From: Triglochin maritima
Lineage: Eukaryota > Streptophyta > Magnoliopsida > Alismatales > Juncaginaceae
Length of the DNA stretch: 64,000 nucleotides
Assembly (NCBI GenBank): GCA_963682175.1
Contig: OY821789.1
Location: 31,502,188-31,566,187 of the forward strand
Direction: 5' to 3'
The position numbers and the translations under genes are program-made. Below, piece after piece: positions 1-10,745 of the stretch. The stretch's first letter is position 1. The number at the start of each line of letters is the position of its first letter. Below the pieces are notes generated by a model. It did no database searches. It had not been told where the DNA came from and was given only the letters and a program-made list of their open reading frames with translations.

Positions 1-2
1 AG

Positions 3-1744
3 ACCTGGCGGCACTATCTGTATGGCGATCAGTTCGAGGTCTTCACAGATCATCAGAGTCTGAAGTATTTGTTCTCGCAGAAGGAGCTGAATATGAGGCA
101 GCGCAGATGGCTTAAGTTCATTAAGGACTACGACTTCACCATTTCCTATCATCCGGGGAAGGAGAATTCGGTTGCAGATGCGCTGAGCAGGAAGGTGGAG
201 GTTTCAGTTGCGAGTCTGTGCATCCAGGAGTGGAGGCTACTCGAGGCATTGTCAGAGTGGAGACCGTTCACAGAGGATTCAGAGGGAGCAGTGATTGCTG
301 GGCTTCGGGTGGAGCCGCAGACTGTCTCACGGGTGGTTCAGGCTCAGCAGGGGATGATGAGTTAGCTGGTCTACTACAGTTAGCTTCCAGAGATGGATCA
401 GACTTCAGTGTAGGGGTTGATGGTGGTTTGAGGTTCAGGAGTCGGATCTGGGTGCCGAAGTTCGATGGGCTGAGAGATGACATAATGGAGGAGGCACACA
501 GGGTGAGATACACCATTCACCCTGGGAGCATGAAGATGTATAAGGACCTACAGCGGAACTTCTGGTGGAAGGGCATGAAGAGGGACATCACAGAGTTTGT
601 GGAAAGATGTTTAGTCTGTCAGCAGGTGAAGATTGAGCATCAGAGGCCAGCAGGACCGATGCAGTGTATTGAGCTTCCTGAGTGGAAGTGGGAGCCCGTG
701 ACGATGGATTTTGTCACAGGATTGCCAAAGACGAGGAGATTCCACGACGCGATTTGGGTGATAGTCGATCGACTGACCAAGTCGGCACATTTCTTAGCGA
801 TTAGGACCACGTTGCCTTTGGAGGGTCTAGCTAAGTTGTACGTGGAGGAGATAGTCAGGTTGCATGGAGTGCCAGTGAGCATCATCTCCGATCGAGATCC
901 TCGTTTCACTTCCAGATTTTGGGGGAGTCTGCAGCAGGCCTTGGGGACGCGTCTGAGGTTCAGTACAGCGTTTCATCCGCAGACAGATGGTCAGTCAGAG
1001 AGGACGATTCAGACCTTGGAGGATATGATGAGAGCATGCACACTGGATTGGGCAGGGCACTGGGATGAGCACTTGCCGCTGATAGAGTTCGCCTACAACA
1101 GCTACCACTCGAGTATTGGGATGACACCGTACGAGGCGTTGTACGGGAGGCCTTGCAGATCACCGGTATGCTGGAGTGATGTGGGCGAGAGGCAGTTAGT
1201 GGGGCCAGAGATCATGCAGATGTGTGCAAAGAAGGTGGTTGTGATCAGGAGGAGATTGGCCACAGCACAGAGCAGGCAAAAGAGTTATGCTGATCGACGC
1301 AGACGGGTGTTGAGTTTCGAGGTGGGTGATCATGTGTTTCTGAAGATTTCCCCAGCCCGAGGTGTGATGAGGTTTGGGAAGAAGGGGAAGCTCAGTCTGA
1401 GGTATGTTGGGCCGTTTGAGATCCTCGACCGAGTTGGAGAGGTTGCCTACCGGATTGCATTGCCACCGAAGTTTTCGGGTCTTCACAATGTCTTCCATGT
1501 ATCGATGTTGAGCAAGTACGTTGCAGATCCAGCTCACGTCATTGAGATAGCAGTGCCAGAGATTCAGCAGGATTTTTCGCTCGAGGAGAGACCAGTCGAG
1601 ATAGTCAATCGCATGGATCACCAGCTCAGGAGGAGGACCATTCCGATGGTGAAGGTCAGGTGGCAGCATCACAGTGAGCGCGAGGCCACTTGGGAGATCG
1701 AGGAGGAAGTCAGAATGAAGTATCCAGAGCTTTTCGGTGAGTAG
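3..1744 (+). pseudogene. Chromovirus pol: RNase H end, integrase, chromodomain (one frameshift)
   Basis: Reading from base 3 gives the RNase H C-terminal part ([10 protein letters not shown], then [15 protein letters not shown]). This frame stops at 363-365. The integrase continues in another frame from about 353; the shift falls at the G run 350-353. Integrase features: zinc-binding H and H codons near 497 and 518 and C and C near 608 and 617; catalytic D near 707 (MDFVTGLP), D near 887 (ISDRDPRF) and E near 995 (GQSERT), the family D,D-35-E triad. Residues from about 1580 to the stop look like a chromodomain (VKVRW, ATWE), which in this family reads histone marks and steers integration. The ATG at 218 is a false start. 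One indel makes this copy non-functional unless it is a sequence error. Confidence 0.88.
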
Positions 1745-1774
1745 TTTGCTTTGATTTCGGGACGAAATCCTTTT

Positions 1775-1787
1775 AAGTTGGGTGGAT
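1775..1787 (+). promoter_or_regulatory. Polypurine tract next to the 3' LTR
   Basis: The purine-rich stretch AAGTTGGGTGGAT lies directly before the LTR start TGTTAGAAC. It is where the family primes plus-strand DNA synthesis. Position and composition fit; sequence alone shows no more. Confidence 0.7.
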
Positions 1788-3887
1788 TGTTAGAACCCTA
1801 ACCCTTGACTAGGGTTAATCATGGATTAGAAGGGGGTTTGCATGGGGAAGAGGAGGAGCACAGTAGAGGCATGGGTGGAGCATGAACAGTGGGCTGTGAT
1901 GGATAAGGGGTGTAGGGTTGCGGGCACTGTAGCGAGGAGGGGTTGTGTTGGGTTTATAAGTGTTTCTCTCTCTCTCATTTTGATCTCTCTCACTCACTCA
2001 TTCTCTCCCTTTTCTCTTGTGCGGCGAGCAGCTGAGGAGGAGACGACGCCAGTGGCATGAGGCGTGCGGAGGACGTGCGCGAGGAGGTCACCGGAGGCGA
2101 CAGGCGCGAACGGAGCTCCGGCGCTTGCGTTGTCTTCTTTGAGGTATGTCGACTCATTAGTGTTGTTTTCTTGCTCCCCAAGTGTGGGGGAGGTGTTGGT
2201 CGGTCGGGAAGGGTCGGAGACCTCTCCTGCGGTGAGTTTCGGCGTCAAAACCTCGGCTGATGCGAGGTTGAAGACGTCTGTCGGTTGACCGGATCCCTTG
2301 GACGGTCGACCGAACGTAGTGTTTTTGCCTGTCTGTTGTGTTTCGGTCGACCGAGTCCTTGTGTTCGGTCGACCGGAACTTAAGTATATTGGATTTTAAT
2401 ATGCATGTTGTTCGACCGTTTTATGTGTTCGTTCGACCGTTATATGACGTAGAATAATAGGTTGACCCTGTAAGTTTTCGGTCGACCGAGACCCCTGAGT
2501 CGGTCGACCGATGGATTTAAATAATGTAAAAGATGTACTGTTAGTTTTCGGTCGACCGGGACCCCTGAGTCGGTCGACCGGTTTTAGACCTTCGGTAGAC
2601 CGTTGGGGATTGTGTTTTGAGCGCAGCGGTAGACCGTGTTCGGCGTACGGTCGACTGATTCCTTTCTGGAAGCAGTCGACCGAATCACCTCTTCCGGTCG
2701 ACCGTTTGGACCCAGGACAGAATTCCTGGTTCCCTTTTTGAATGCCAACTTTGTCCAGGGAAACCCGTGTCCTCGCCTTGTGCGTGAGCCGGGAGGTGAC
2801 GGTAGGCGCGTTCCGCGTGCCTGCCCATGGACCGTCGTTGGGAAGAGTGTGGGTGTTCGGGACGCGTCACCTCAATGTATGGAGCGTGACTAATGTGATG
2901 GATTGATTGGACTCATTATAGTATAGCAGGTCTGAGGGATCACGTATCCCAATGTTTGATGTTGTGCGGGCACGCAACTGGCGTTGGGTGAGGTGACTAC
3001 CGACCTACGGGCTACGGAGGTCGCTGCTCTGCTTTTATAGCGGCGCGGTTGGTGTTTGCGGCTCGTGGAGCCTAATGACCTGGTAGACTTCGGTTTGGAC
3101 ACGTCCGATGTTGTGCCTGACGTTTGTGATGAACCACCAATGTTGTGCCGGTGTTGCCGCCGAGGTTGTGCCGGCGATGATGATTGTTGGGCCGAGGCTG
3201 TTCCGGCTATGTTGATTCCTAGACTGGGCACCTATAGAGATGATGTTGTTATACCTTCCGGGCGACGGCCCTGTTGGTCCCCGTTGCTCCGACCACAGAG
3301 ATTTGCATATCTGTATTCTATCGGCCCGCAGGCGTGACAGAGGCTACCTGCCGAACCCTTGAGTAGTGTAGCCGCGTGTGGGGGGTGCGATGTCGCGTGT
3401 TGTAAGACTGCATGTGCCTGCAATAGGTCTCCTCGGGAGAACCGATGTTGACTGTCGGACTGATGTCCTGTTTTACCCTTTGGGGGAACTGTTTTCCTTT
3501 CTGTTGATGTCATGACATGCTACTAGAATGATAGGTTCATTTGCGTAATGCATGCTTATAGGTGAGTTGGTATACGGGGTTTCCTTCTGGAAACTCAGGC
3601 ATTGTTGTTATATATATTTTCAGGACTACAATAGGTTCAGTTGGGTGGTGATCGGCGGGCGCGCGCATTTTGGAGTCGGATCCTCTACTCGGACCACTGA
3701 GGTCAACATGACTACGTTTTATCTTCTTTTGTTGTCCTGCTGTAATCATGTATCATTTTGACAAACTCTGATGTAACTTGGTGCACCGCTATTTGTTTTA
3801 TGAGAAGTAACAGTCTTGTTTTTTATTATTAGCCTTTATTGTTGTGATTATGAATTTTCAAAATTTCCGTTGTTTCGAGATGTTACA
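1788..3887 (+). repeat. 3' LTR of the left chromovirus (about 2.1 kb)
   Basis: The LTR begins TGTTAGAACCC and ends GAGATGTTACA. Its length, 2100 bp, nearly equals the 2105 bp of the 5' LTR at 61206-63310, which begins TGTGAGATCC and ends GAGGATGTTACA. Both share a block near the end (tacgggtttccttctgga-type sequence at about 3570-3630 and 63012-63066). A TATA-like TTTATAAG near 1951 followed by a CT-rich run suggests the transcription start. No protein gene is seen inside; short open frames here are not supported. Confidence 0.85.
2283..2706. repeat. Array of CGGTCGACCG palindromes inside the LTR
   Basis: About 14 copies of the 10-bp palindrome CGGTCGACCG or one- to two-base variants (GTTCGACCG, GGTAGACCG, GGTCGACTG) lie in some 420 bp, about eight of them perfect. 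Several occur as pairs about 22 bp apart, with a spacer of the type AGACCCCTGAGT. The array is downstream of the likely transcription start, so it would be in the LTR transcript. Confidence 0.9.
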
Positions 3888-4107
3888 GTATTGCCCCACT
3901 TCCATGGATTGTGGGGGTAACCACCAAGTCTGCTTACTCGCCCTACTGGTGGCACCAACGTGAAATCTCTCATCTCTATTCGATGCTTAATTCGGAAATC
4001 TACGTTTCCTGAGACAACTTATGTAACCTAGGGCGCCTCATTAACAAAAATCACTGGCTGATGAAGTTACTCATCAGGAAGAAACTATTCAGCAACAACG
4101 TACTCAA
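3888..4107. other. Short unassigned gap
   Basis: Between the LTR end and the copia scrap I see no coding or repeat feature. The five bases after the LTR (GTATT) would be its target-site duplication, but the partner copy lies outside the window. Confidence 0.6.
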
Positions 4108-4432
4108 CATCAGATGATAACAAGGTCAAGAGCAGGACTTAATTTGGGGACCAAATCCAAAATATGCAAATGTGCATGTCTTACTTCCAAATCTACCAGC
4201 TGAACCTTCCAATCTGTCTCGAGCCTTGAAGCGCAGTGGATGGAAATCTGCAATGGAGAAGTGTTGGCTGCACTCAAGCAAAATCAAACTTGGGACTTGG
4301 TTCCTAGAGCTTATGATATTCGTGTTGGTTGCTCCAAGTGGGTTTATATATCAAAGCTCTAGCCTTGACAAGCTGAAATCAAGGCTTGTAGCCAAAGGCT
4401 TCAACCAAGTTGAAGGAGTGTACTTTCATTAA
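4108..4432 (+). pseudogene. Eroded Ty1/copia reverse transcriptase fragment
   Basis: Three reading frames together resemble the region just before and into the copia reverse transcriptase: HQMITRSRAG, then NPKYANVHV in another frame, then WKSAMEK, then QTWDLVPR in a further frame, then KSRLVAKGFNQVEG. These are the family's usual H-M-TRS linker, the W-AM-E and TW-LVP motifs and the RLVAKGF-Q motif. At least two frameshifts break it, and neither the YVDD box nor any other pol domain follows. It is an old remnant, unrelated to the copia element at 12002-16723. Confidence 0.75.
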
Positions 4433-5761
4433 AGCTTGCACTATAAGATTTGTACTACGTACTATTGTTGTCGTCGTCGGAGGGTGGCAAATATAATTGT
4501 TGGATGTGAGTAATGCCTTCCTCCATTTAGTTTGTAATTAGATGACCATCCATCCTAACAAACATCACATATCATATTGGAAGTTACAAATTAGCAAAAA
4601 AATTAAAAATAGCACAAACACGTCTAGTTTAAGTAGTCAAAAACATATTTAAATCCAAGTACGGCTACTGCTGCATGCATTGAAGCTTACACAAGTAAAT
4701 CCAAACATATAAGTTTATCTTCTTAGTTGAAAATATAAATGCCAATATACATATACGTTAATTAACCATATCGAATAATGCTACGAGGATGCTTGAATCG
4801 ATCGATGGACTATCTTCTTCCTCTGGGCAGATACTCGTTGTGTTTCTCTACAAAAAAAATTAAAACATGCAACATTATGATCGCAAACAACGATGAAATA
4901 TATACACTTAGTATCTCCAGATTTTAAAATGAACTCAATAATCACCTAGATACTTTGAATCTCATGATGTAGAACCATATATAAGCTCAGCCAATTCATT
5001 ATTCAAGCTTTGGTGTTCCTCCTGCATTAAAATATTATTGTCACTACTTTCAATGATTTTAAAATAACATAATTACCATCAAACAACAAAGTATTTCTCG
5101 AATATGCACTAATCTTAAATATATGCAAGGAATTTGTGGTCCTTTGGGGTAGATAAATGTCACTTCTTTGTATTTTTTTAATAAAATAAACTCAAATAAA
5201 CTCAATGGGTGAACTAATGCAAATGTTTTATTTTTGTTTTTACTGGGAATTATAGGTGAGATAGATGGTTTTAATAATAGGTGATATGGAAAAACATTGA
5301 AATGATAACAACAAATAAGTGACCGTAAAGTCGTGAAATTTCTTGTTTACTAAAGATTTCACTGGTAAAACTTAATGTTAAACTTAATGAAATAAAGCAT
5401 AACAACAATCTCATTTTAATCTTGTCATGGAGGTTCCATTGCAATTTTCAAATAAAAAAACATTGAAACCGTTTAGGCTAACCATGAACAATAGTGCTAT
5501 TGCACTTGTAGACGGTGCTGCTTTTAACTAGCATGCTTCCGTTTTGTTTGTTTTTTTCATGTTAAAAATCAATGCCTATAACATATTGATATCCATAGAT
5601 CTAAAAATATTATTTGGGAAAACTTCGCAAAATGCCTAAGAAAGCAAGTTAATGATCTTTATTTAGACGAAAGGAAGAAACGAAATGCGTTATCATAGAA
5701 GAAATGAATAACTCTGGTACTGTTAATTTTTTGGGTTTAATTTAGGGAAGCTAGAGTGGAA
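4433..5761. other. AT-rich intergenic DNA
   Basis: No gene, RNA or clear repeat boundary is recognised in this stretch. It is low-complexity and AT-rich. It ends at the target-site duplication of the Athila-type element. Confidence 0.6.
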
Positions 5762-5766
5762 GTCAT

Positions 5767-5782
5767 TGATGCATTGCATACA
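5767..5782 (+). repeat. Residual 5' LTR of 16 bp
   Basis: TGATGCATTGCATACA matches the first bases of the 3' LTR at 10746. The sequence then jumps to GTTAATTTTGAA and the primer-binding site. The trinucleotide ACA is present both at the break and at the end of the intact LTR, as expected for deletion through microhomology. More than 1.1 kb of LTR, including its TATA box, is missing. Confidence 0.85.
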
Positions 5783-5796
5783 GTTAATTTTGAATT

Positions 5797-5814
5797 TGGC
5801 GCCGTTGCCGGGGA
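5797..5814 (+). promoter_or_regulatory. Primer-binding site, tRNA-Asp type
   Basis: TGGCGCCGTTGCCGGGGA is the primer-binding site typical of Athila/Tat elements, complementary to a tRNA-Asp 3' end. It sits about 14 bp after the LTR remnant. The same sequence is found on the minus strand at 40233-40250. Confidence 0.9.
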
Positions 5815-7207
5815 GGCGACGAAGATTTCGTTAGTTTTTGTGTTTTCGATTTTTCATGTCTACCTTGTGCGCGATCTAAGTATTTGAATTTGTGTAGCAG
5901 GAGACAGCAGAGCGCGCGGCGAAATTTGGGAGCATTTTGAGGCACTTGGGAGGCGGAATCGCCGCATCTTCAAGAGGACTTGCGGCGGAATCGCCGCACA
6001 AGCTAGGGCTCTGGTCTTCATTTTTCTCTGGGGTCGTCTACATTTCTGGGTGGTCGCATTGAGCTGCTGGAATCTCCGAGAGCGGGCGGCGAACCCGACT
6101 GAGCATTGCGGAGGTAACTTTTCTTGCCTTTCTCGTAAAATCTGAATAGTTGAAAAGTTTCCTTTCGTAGAATTGCACGTGTTAGGGTTACAATTCCATA
6201 ATTGGCAATAATTCAACTCTGACCTAAAATTGGCAAAATTAGAAAGACCTTGGTGCATGCATCATATAATGTTTTGCTTGCATTATTCTTGCTAAATTCT
6301 TGCAAATTAATACTTGTTGAAGATTGCTGGAGGCAAGGTACGTATCGAGGTTTTTATCGATTGCATTAGAGCATATAATTTAGTTGCATACAACCTTGCA
6401 ATTGCCCCCATTAAAAGGACCATTGTTTGACTATCTTTGCTAGATTTAAGTTAAACTATCTTAAGGGCAACTCCGTAGGAAAAGATACGGTGGGGATTTC
6501 ATCACCCTCCCGTAGCCCACAAACCACAATCCTGAAGTGTCGCCTAAGCCTAAAATTTAAAATCAATTAGACATTGGCCCCTAAGGACTCAGACTCAATT
6601 AAGGAGGAGATTGGTTTGACTTGCTATGACCTGAAGCTAATTGAATTCAATTTGGTGTCTAGAAAGTGTTTTTGTGTCGACGAAAGTCTTCCAAGCGACG
6701 TGGTTGTCTAATTGGCACCGACTCTGTCGGAAGCGCCCCCACTAGCTATACACTAACTGGCCAACTTGGTTTGATTGGTGAGGGAGGTGAATCAAGCAAA
6801 TCAATTCGACTCAACCAGTTAGGAGTCGTCTAGATCTAAGTGACACTAGGTCTAAGATTGTTTTGACCGTGTTTGTTCAGGAAATTTCTGACCAACCCTA
6901 ATTTTTATCCTTTAGAGTTAAGTTTCACTTCTCGTCTGAGTCTTCTTTCCCTTCTCATCCTTACCTTTCTATTGTTTGTTTCCTTTTAAAAAAAAAATTA
7001 AAATTCAAAAATTCAAAAAAAAAAGAGTAATTAATTCTTGAAATTAAATTTGGAGTTTAAATTTCGAATTTGAATTCAAAAATTGATTCAACCCGGTGCA
7101 CTCAGATTTGGATTCGGGACTTGAGTAATCGACTCTCACGAGTTCATCTAGATTCCAGTCTGGAACTTAACCCCAATCCACCTGTTGCACCACCTCACCC
7201 GGATCTA
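5815..7207 (+). other. 5' leader of the Athila-type element
   Basis: About 1.4 kb of non-coding leader precedes gag. It contains two near copies of a GC-rich hairpin motif (GCGGAATCGCCGC at about 5950-6000), also found in the LTRs of both Athila-type elements. An A-rich tract lies at 6987-7025. The homologous leader of the minus-strand element is 38827-40232. Confidence 0.7.
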
Positions 7208-9637
7208 ATGGGTGAGAACGTAGTGGGCCCGCCTGTTGCGCAACCTATAACTTTGAGGGATCGGTGCTACCCAACGATGGCTGCTCAGCCATCGTGCATC
7301 GTTATGCCCACCATCCCGGGTCGCGACTTCGAACTTAAGGCACAATACATTAGTATGTTGCCTAAGTTCACCTCTAGGGAAGACTCATATCTCTTCCTTA
7401 GAGAATTTGAAGAAATCTGCTCTCTTATGCAATACCAGCATATCCCTGAAGAGGCAGTGCGTCTGAAATTCGTGCCTCTAGCACTGAAGGACGACGCTAA
7501 GAAATGGCTATATAGTCTAGCCGAAAGATCTATTAGAAGTTGGGCCGAATTTGTTCAAGTTTTCCTAAAAAAATATTTCCCCAACCATAAGACTATGAAG
7601 ATTAGGAATGAAATTGTTGCATTCGTTCAGTCTGAGAGCGAGCCGTTCTATTCCTATCTTGAGAGATTTAAGAGTGTCTTGACCCAATGCCCTCATCACG
7701 GAATTCCGAAGTGGCAATTATGCCAAATTATTTATGAGGGATTGACACCCACATCTAGGGTTATGCTAGAATCTGTGAGCCAAGGGAACTTTATGTCCAA
7801 AAATGAAAATGATGCCTGGACTTTTCTTGAGGATTTAGCTGAAAATAGTATGCAATGGGACAATGCTAGAACACCCATCAACCCGAGTATTGGATCTAGA
7901 ATAGCGAGTCAACCCCGACCAGGTGTCTTAGCTATAGACCCCAACATAGCGGCTGAGGCAAAACTAGCTACCCTAATGCGTAGAATGGAAAGTCTAGAGC
8001 TACAAAATCAACCCCGAATGAATCAACCCTTGTCTATCCCCTGCTCTAGATGTGGTCAGACTGGTCATTTAATGGAGGACTGTGTGAACCTGGAACATGT
8101 TAATGCCACATTTAACAATTCTAGAAATGATCCTTACGCATCAACCTATAACCCAGGTTGGCGTAATCATCCCAATTTTTCGTGGACCCAACAAGGACAA
8201 CCTCCTAGACAACAACAAACCCCATATAACCAAAATAATACATCATCTGGGGGTAATAATGGAAATCATGAGGTTAGGTTGACAAAATTAGAAAATTTAA
8301 TGACAACTTTTATACAAACAACCAACCAATCATTCCAAAGGCTAGAGACACAGGTCAGCCAATTAGCACAGATAATAGGTGAAAGAGAAAAGGGCAAATT
8401 TCCAAGTCAACCTGAGGTGAACCCCAGAACTAATAATCAATATCAATCTTATCAACCACCTTCAGGAAATAACAACCCTAGACCAGTTCAAATGGTTAAT
8501 GAGGAAGAACCGTTCCAACAAATCAATGTTGTAGTATCATTACGGTCCGGAAGACAAATTGACAATAATGTGGTAAACCCTAGAATGACTAATCAATCTA
8601 GCCATCAAGCACCCACATATGACTTGACCATTGAACCCGACGTCCAAATTGAAAAGCCCAACCCACCTACACAACCTGAACCCATAGCTCAACCTGAACC
8701 TGAGCGAGTCTATGTTCCTAAAGCCTCATTTCCCAATAGACTCAAGAAGAGCTCAAGTGCACAAATGGAGAAAATCTTAGAAGTATTTAAGCAAGTTAAG
8801 GTGAATATTCCACTCTTAGATATGATTCAACAAATACCTGCTTATGCTAAATTCTTGAAAGATTTGTGCACTAAAAAGAGAAAAACGAATGTACCAAAGA
8901 AGGCATTCTTAACTGCAAACATATGCTCAATTCTTTCCAACACATCTCCTATAAAATATAAGGACCCGGGGTGTCCCACAATTTCATGTTCAATAGGAGA
9001 TACGTTTATCAATAAAGCCCTTCTAGACCTTGGTGCAAGCGTTAACTTGCTCCCATTTTCTGTCTACGAGCAACTCAACCTTGGTCCGCTGAAACCCTCT
9101 AGGACAACCCTCCAATTCGCTGATTGTTCTGTTAAGAAACCGAGAGGTATAGTAGAGGACGTTTTGATTAAGGTTGGTGACTTCATTTATCCAGTGGATT
9201 TTGTCGTACTTGATACTGAACCTGTTGTAAATCCTAATCGACAAATCCCTGTAATTCTAGGTAGACCCTTTTTAGCCACTTCGGAAGCATTAATAAACTG
9301 TCGAAATGGGCTCATGCAATTATCTTTCGGGAACTTAAAAGCAGAATTTAATATCTTCCATATTGATAATGAGCCAGAACTAATATGCAACCCAAGTGAT
9401 GTTGTGATGAGAGCACGTATTTATCAGAATTCTGAATCAAATAAATCATCACATAAGCAAAAAGGAAGTAAGAAAAAAGGGAGTAATTCATTTACCCAAC
9501 CACCATCACTCGAGCAAACAAGCGAACCAATTCAAGTGAGAAGAGTGGAATCTTTTCCTCAAGTCAACATGGGGAACAATTCAACTGGATACATGCACCA
9601 ACATGGTGTCATTCAATCCAGTTCTGATTATGGTTGA
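7208..9637 (+). CDS. Gag-protease polyprotein, Athila-type
   Basis: One uninterrupted frame runs from the first in-frame ATG at 7208 (open from 7061) to TGA at 9635-9637, about 809 residues. The N-terminal half is a retrotransposon gag/capsid region (motifs YLFLREFEE, WAEFVQVFLKKYFP, YSYLERFKSVL). A CCHC zinc knuckle, C-x2-C-x4-H-x4-C, lies at 8042-8083 and would bind RNA. The C-terminal part is an aspartic protease of the Athila form: LDLGASVNLLP, with the catalytic Asp codon at 9026-9028, and VILGRPFLAT further on. The Leu after the catalytic Asp is usual in Athila. No pol domain follows. The protein is nearly the same as the one encoded at 36394-38826. An intact frame in an element without a 5' promoter suggests a recent loss of the LTR. 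Confidence 0.9.
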   Translation: MGENVVGPPVAQPITLRDRCYPTMAAQPSCIVMPTIPGRDFELKAQYISMLPKFTSREDSYLFLREFEEICSLMQYQHIPEEAVRLKFVPLALKDDAKKWLYSLAERSIRSWAEFVQVFLKKYFPNHKTMKIRNEIVAFVQSESEPFYSYLERFKSVLTQCPHHGIPKWQLCQIIYEGLTPTSRVMLESVSQGNFMSKNENDAWTFLEDLAENSMQWDNARTPINPSIGSRIASQPRPGVLAIDPNIAAEAKLATLMRRMESLELQNQPRMNQPLSIPCSRCGQTGHLMEDCVNLEHVNATFNNSRNDPYASTYNPGWRNHPNFSWTQQGQPPRQQQTPYNQNNTSSGGNNGNHEVRLTKLENLMTTFIQTTNQSFQRLETQVSQLAQIIGEREKGKFPSQPEVNPRTNNQYQSYQPPSGNNNPRPVQMVNEEEPFQQINVVVSLRSGRQIDNNVVNPRMTNQSSHQAPTYDLTIEPDVQIEKPNPPTQPEPIAQPEPERVYVPKASFPNRLKKSSSAQMEKILEVFKQVKVNIPLLDMIQQIPAYAKFLKDLCTKKRKTNVPKKAFLTANICSILSNTSPIKYKDPGCPTISCSIGDTFINKALLDLGASVNLLPFSVYEQLNLGPLKPSRTTLQFADCSVKKPRGIVEDVLIKVGDFIYPVDFVVLDTEPVVNPNRQIPVILGRPFLATSEALINCRNGLMQLSFGNLKAEFNIFHIDNEPELICNPSDVVMRARIYQNSESNKSSHKQKGSKKKGSNSFTQPPSLEQTSEPIQVRRVESFPQVNMGNNSTGYMHQHGVIQSSSDYG

Positions 9638-10745
9638 CTTTGAGCAAACTCAACCCCTCTACCGCAAGCCGACTCAGGTAATAAGTGCATTTATTTTATC
9701 TATGCATACATTGAGGACAATGCATGATTTAGGTGTGGGGGGGTGTTTATATATGTACATATCTATCTATTTCATTTTCTGTTCTGCTTTATGTTTTAAA
9801 AAAATAAAAAAATTCAATATTCTATGACATAGCTTAAGATTGAACTGCCAAAACCCGTGTACAAATTGCATTAAGTTTTTGTTCCTTATTATATAGTTCT
9901 GCTTGTAGAAATTATGACATAAATCTAAGTTCCAAAGAAATAACCCATGACCCTTGTAAGACATGTATGCACTTAAATTGGATGAATCAAATCTTTGAAG
10001 TGGTTGATAAAAAGCAGAGGTTGAGGAAAATATACCGGGAAGTGTGGACTTCTAATAGCAATTAAGCCTTGAGGAAAATAAAAGTAAAAATAAAGGAATA
10101 AAGTGAGGAAAGCACATTTTGCAAAATGATTACAAAAGCCCAAGCCTTTGAGTCACTGGTCCGTAGGGGTATCTTGAAACCCGGTAACTTGAGTCTACCA
10201 GCTCGGGATTATCGACCAAACTCGCTACACGAATGCAAAAGGGTAAAAGTGTCAAAAAGAAAATGTGTTGAATCACGGAAGAAAAAAAAATAATAATACT
10301 CAAGGCCCAAAGCTAAAAGAATGATCCATGCCATGGTTGATCCAAATGATACTTCACCACCAGAGGAGGCGTGCAAAATAATTTATGTGATAACATGTGT
10401 AGAGGGGTTAGTGGTGTGAATGTTGGAGGAATAAAGACCAAGTCAAACTTTTTATAAGTTAGAATTGTATAATGAGCATGCAAGAATTCTAAGTGAGATG
10501 TATAAGGTTGAGGTAAAAATATTGAGAGCTACTAATGGAATGTTGAATTAAGACTTTGTGGGTATATCTGCTGAAAACCCTCAGGAGACAACACTCCTCC
10601 CCCTTGGCAACAAGGAGGTTTAAAGGCTTGTTGCACATGCTAAGTGCAACCGTGATTCCTACGAAAGTGAGTTAGGATTTCCCTGCTTTCATTTTCTTAT
10701 ATTCTGCTTTGCTAGGGACTAGCAAAATCTAGGTGTGGGGGTATT
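9638..10745 (+). other. Non-coding 3' part with two purine tracts
   Basis: No coding domain is recognised. A motif AGGTGTGGGGGGG at about 9731-9743 resembles the true polypurine tract AGGTGTGGGGGTATT at 10731-10745 next to the LTR. The same pair occurs in the minus-strand element (about 36290-36302 and 35303-35317). Autonomous relatives would carry pol in this interval or before it. Confidence 0.75.

Larger units (their letters stand above)
1..3887 (+). mobile_element. 3' part of a Ty3/gypsy chromovirus (Tekay/Del-like), cut by the window edge
   Basis: The window opens inside the pol gene of a plus-strand LTR retrotransposon. In order there are the end of RNase H, the integrase zinc finger and catalytic core, a C-terminal chromodomain, a polypurine tract and one complete 3' LTR. 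Domain order RH-INT places it in Ty3/gypsy and the terminal chromodomain places it among the chromoviruses; the Tekay/Del assignment rests on the long 2.1-kb LTR and general resemblance. The 5' half lies outside the window, so its target-site duplication cannot be tested. A homologous LTR and gag of the same family lie at 61206-64000. Confidence 0.9.

Noticed and set aside
218..352. N-terminal extension of the integrase frame from the ATG at 218
   Set aside because: In this stretch the other frame encodes the expected RNase H to integrase linker; real homology in the integrase frame starts at about 353.
5797..5814. tRNA gene
   Set aside because: The tRNA-like words at 5797, 16448, 40233 and 63314 are primer-binding sites of retroelements; no cloverleaf surrounds them.
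7070..7207. Gag start upstream at 7070
   Set aside because: The codon there is TTG; the first ATG in frame is 7208, and the same holds for the other copy (38826). Non-ATG initiation cannot be excluded.
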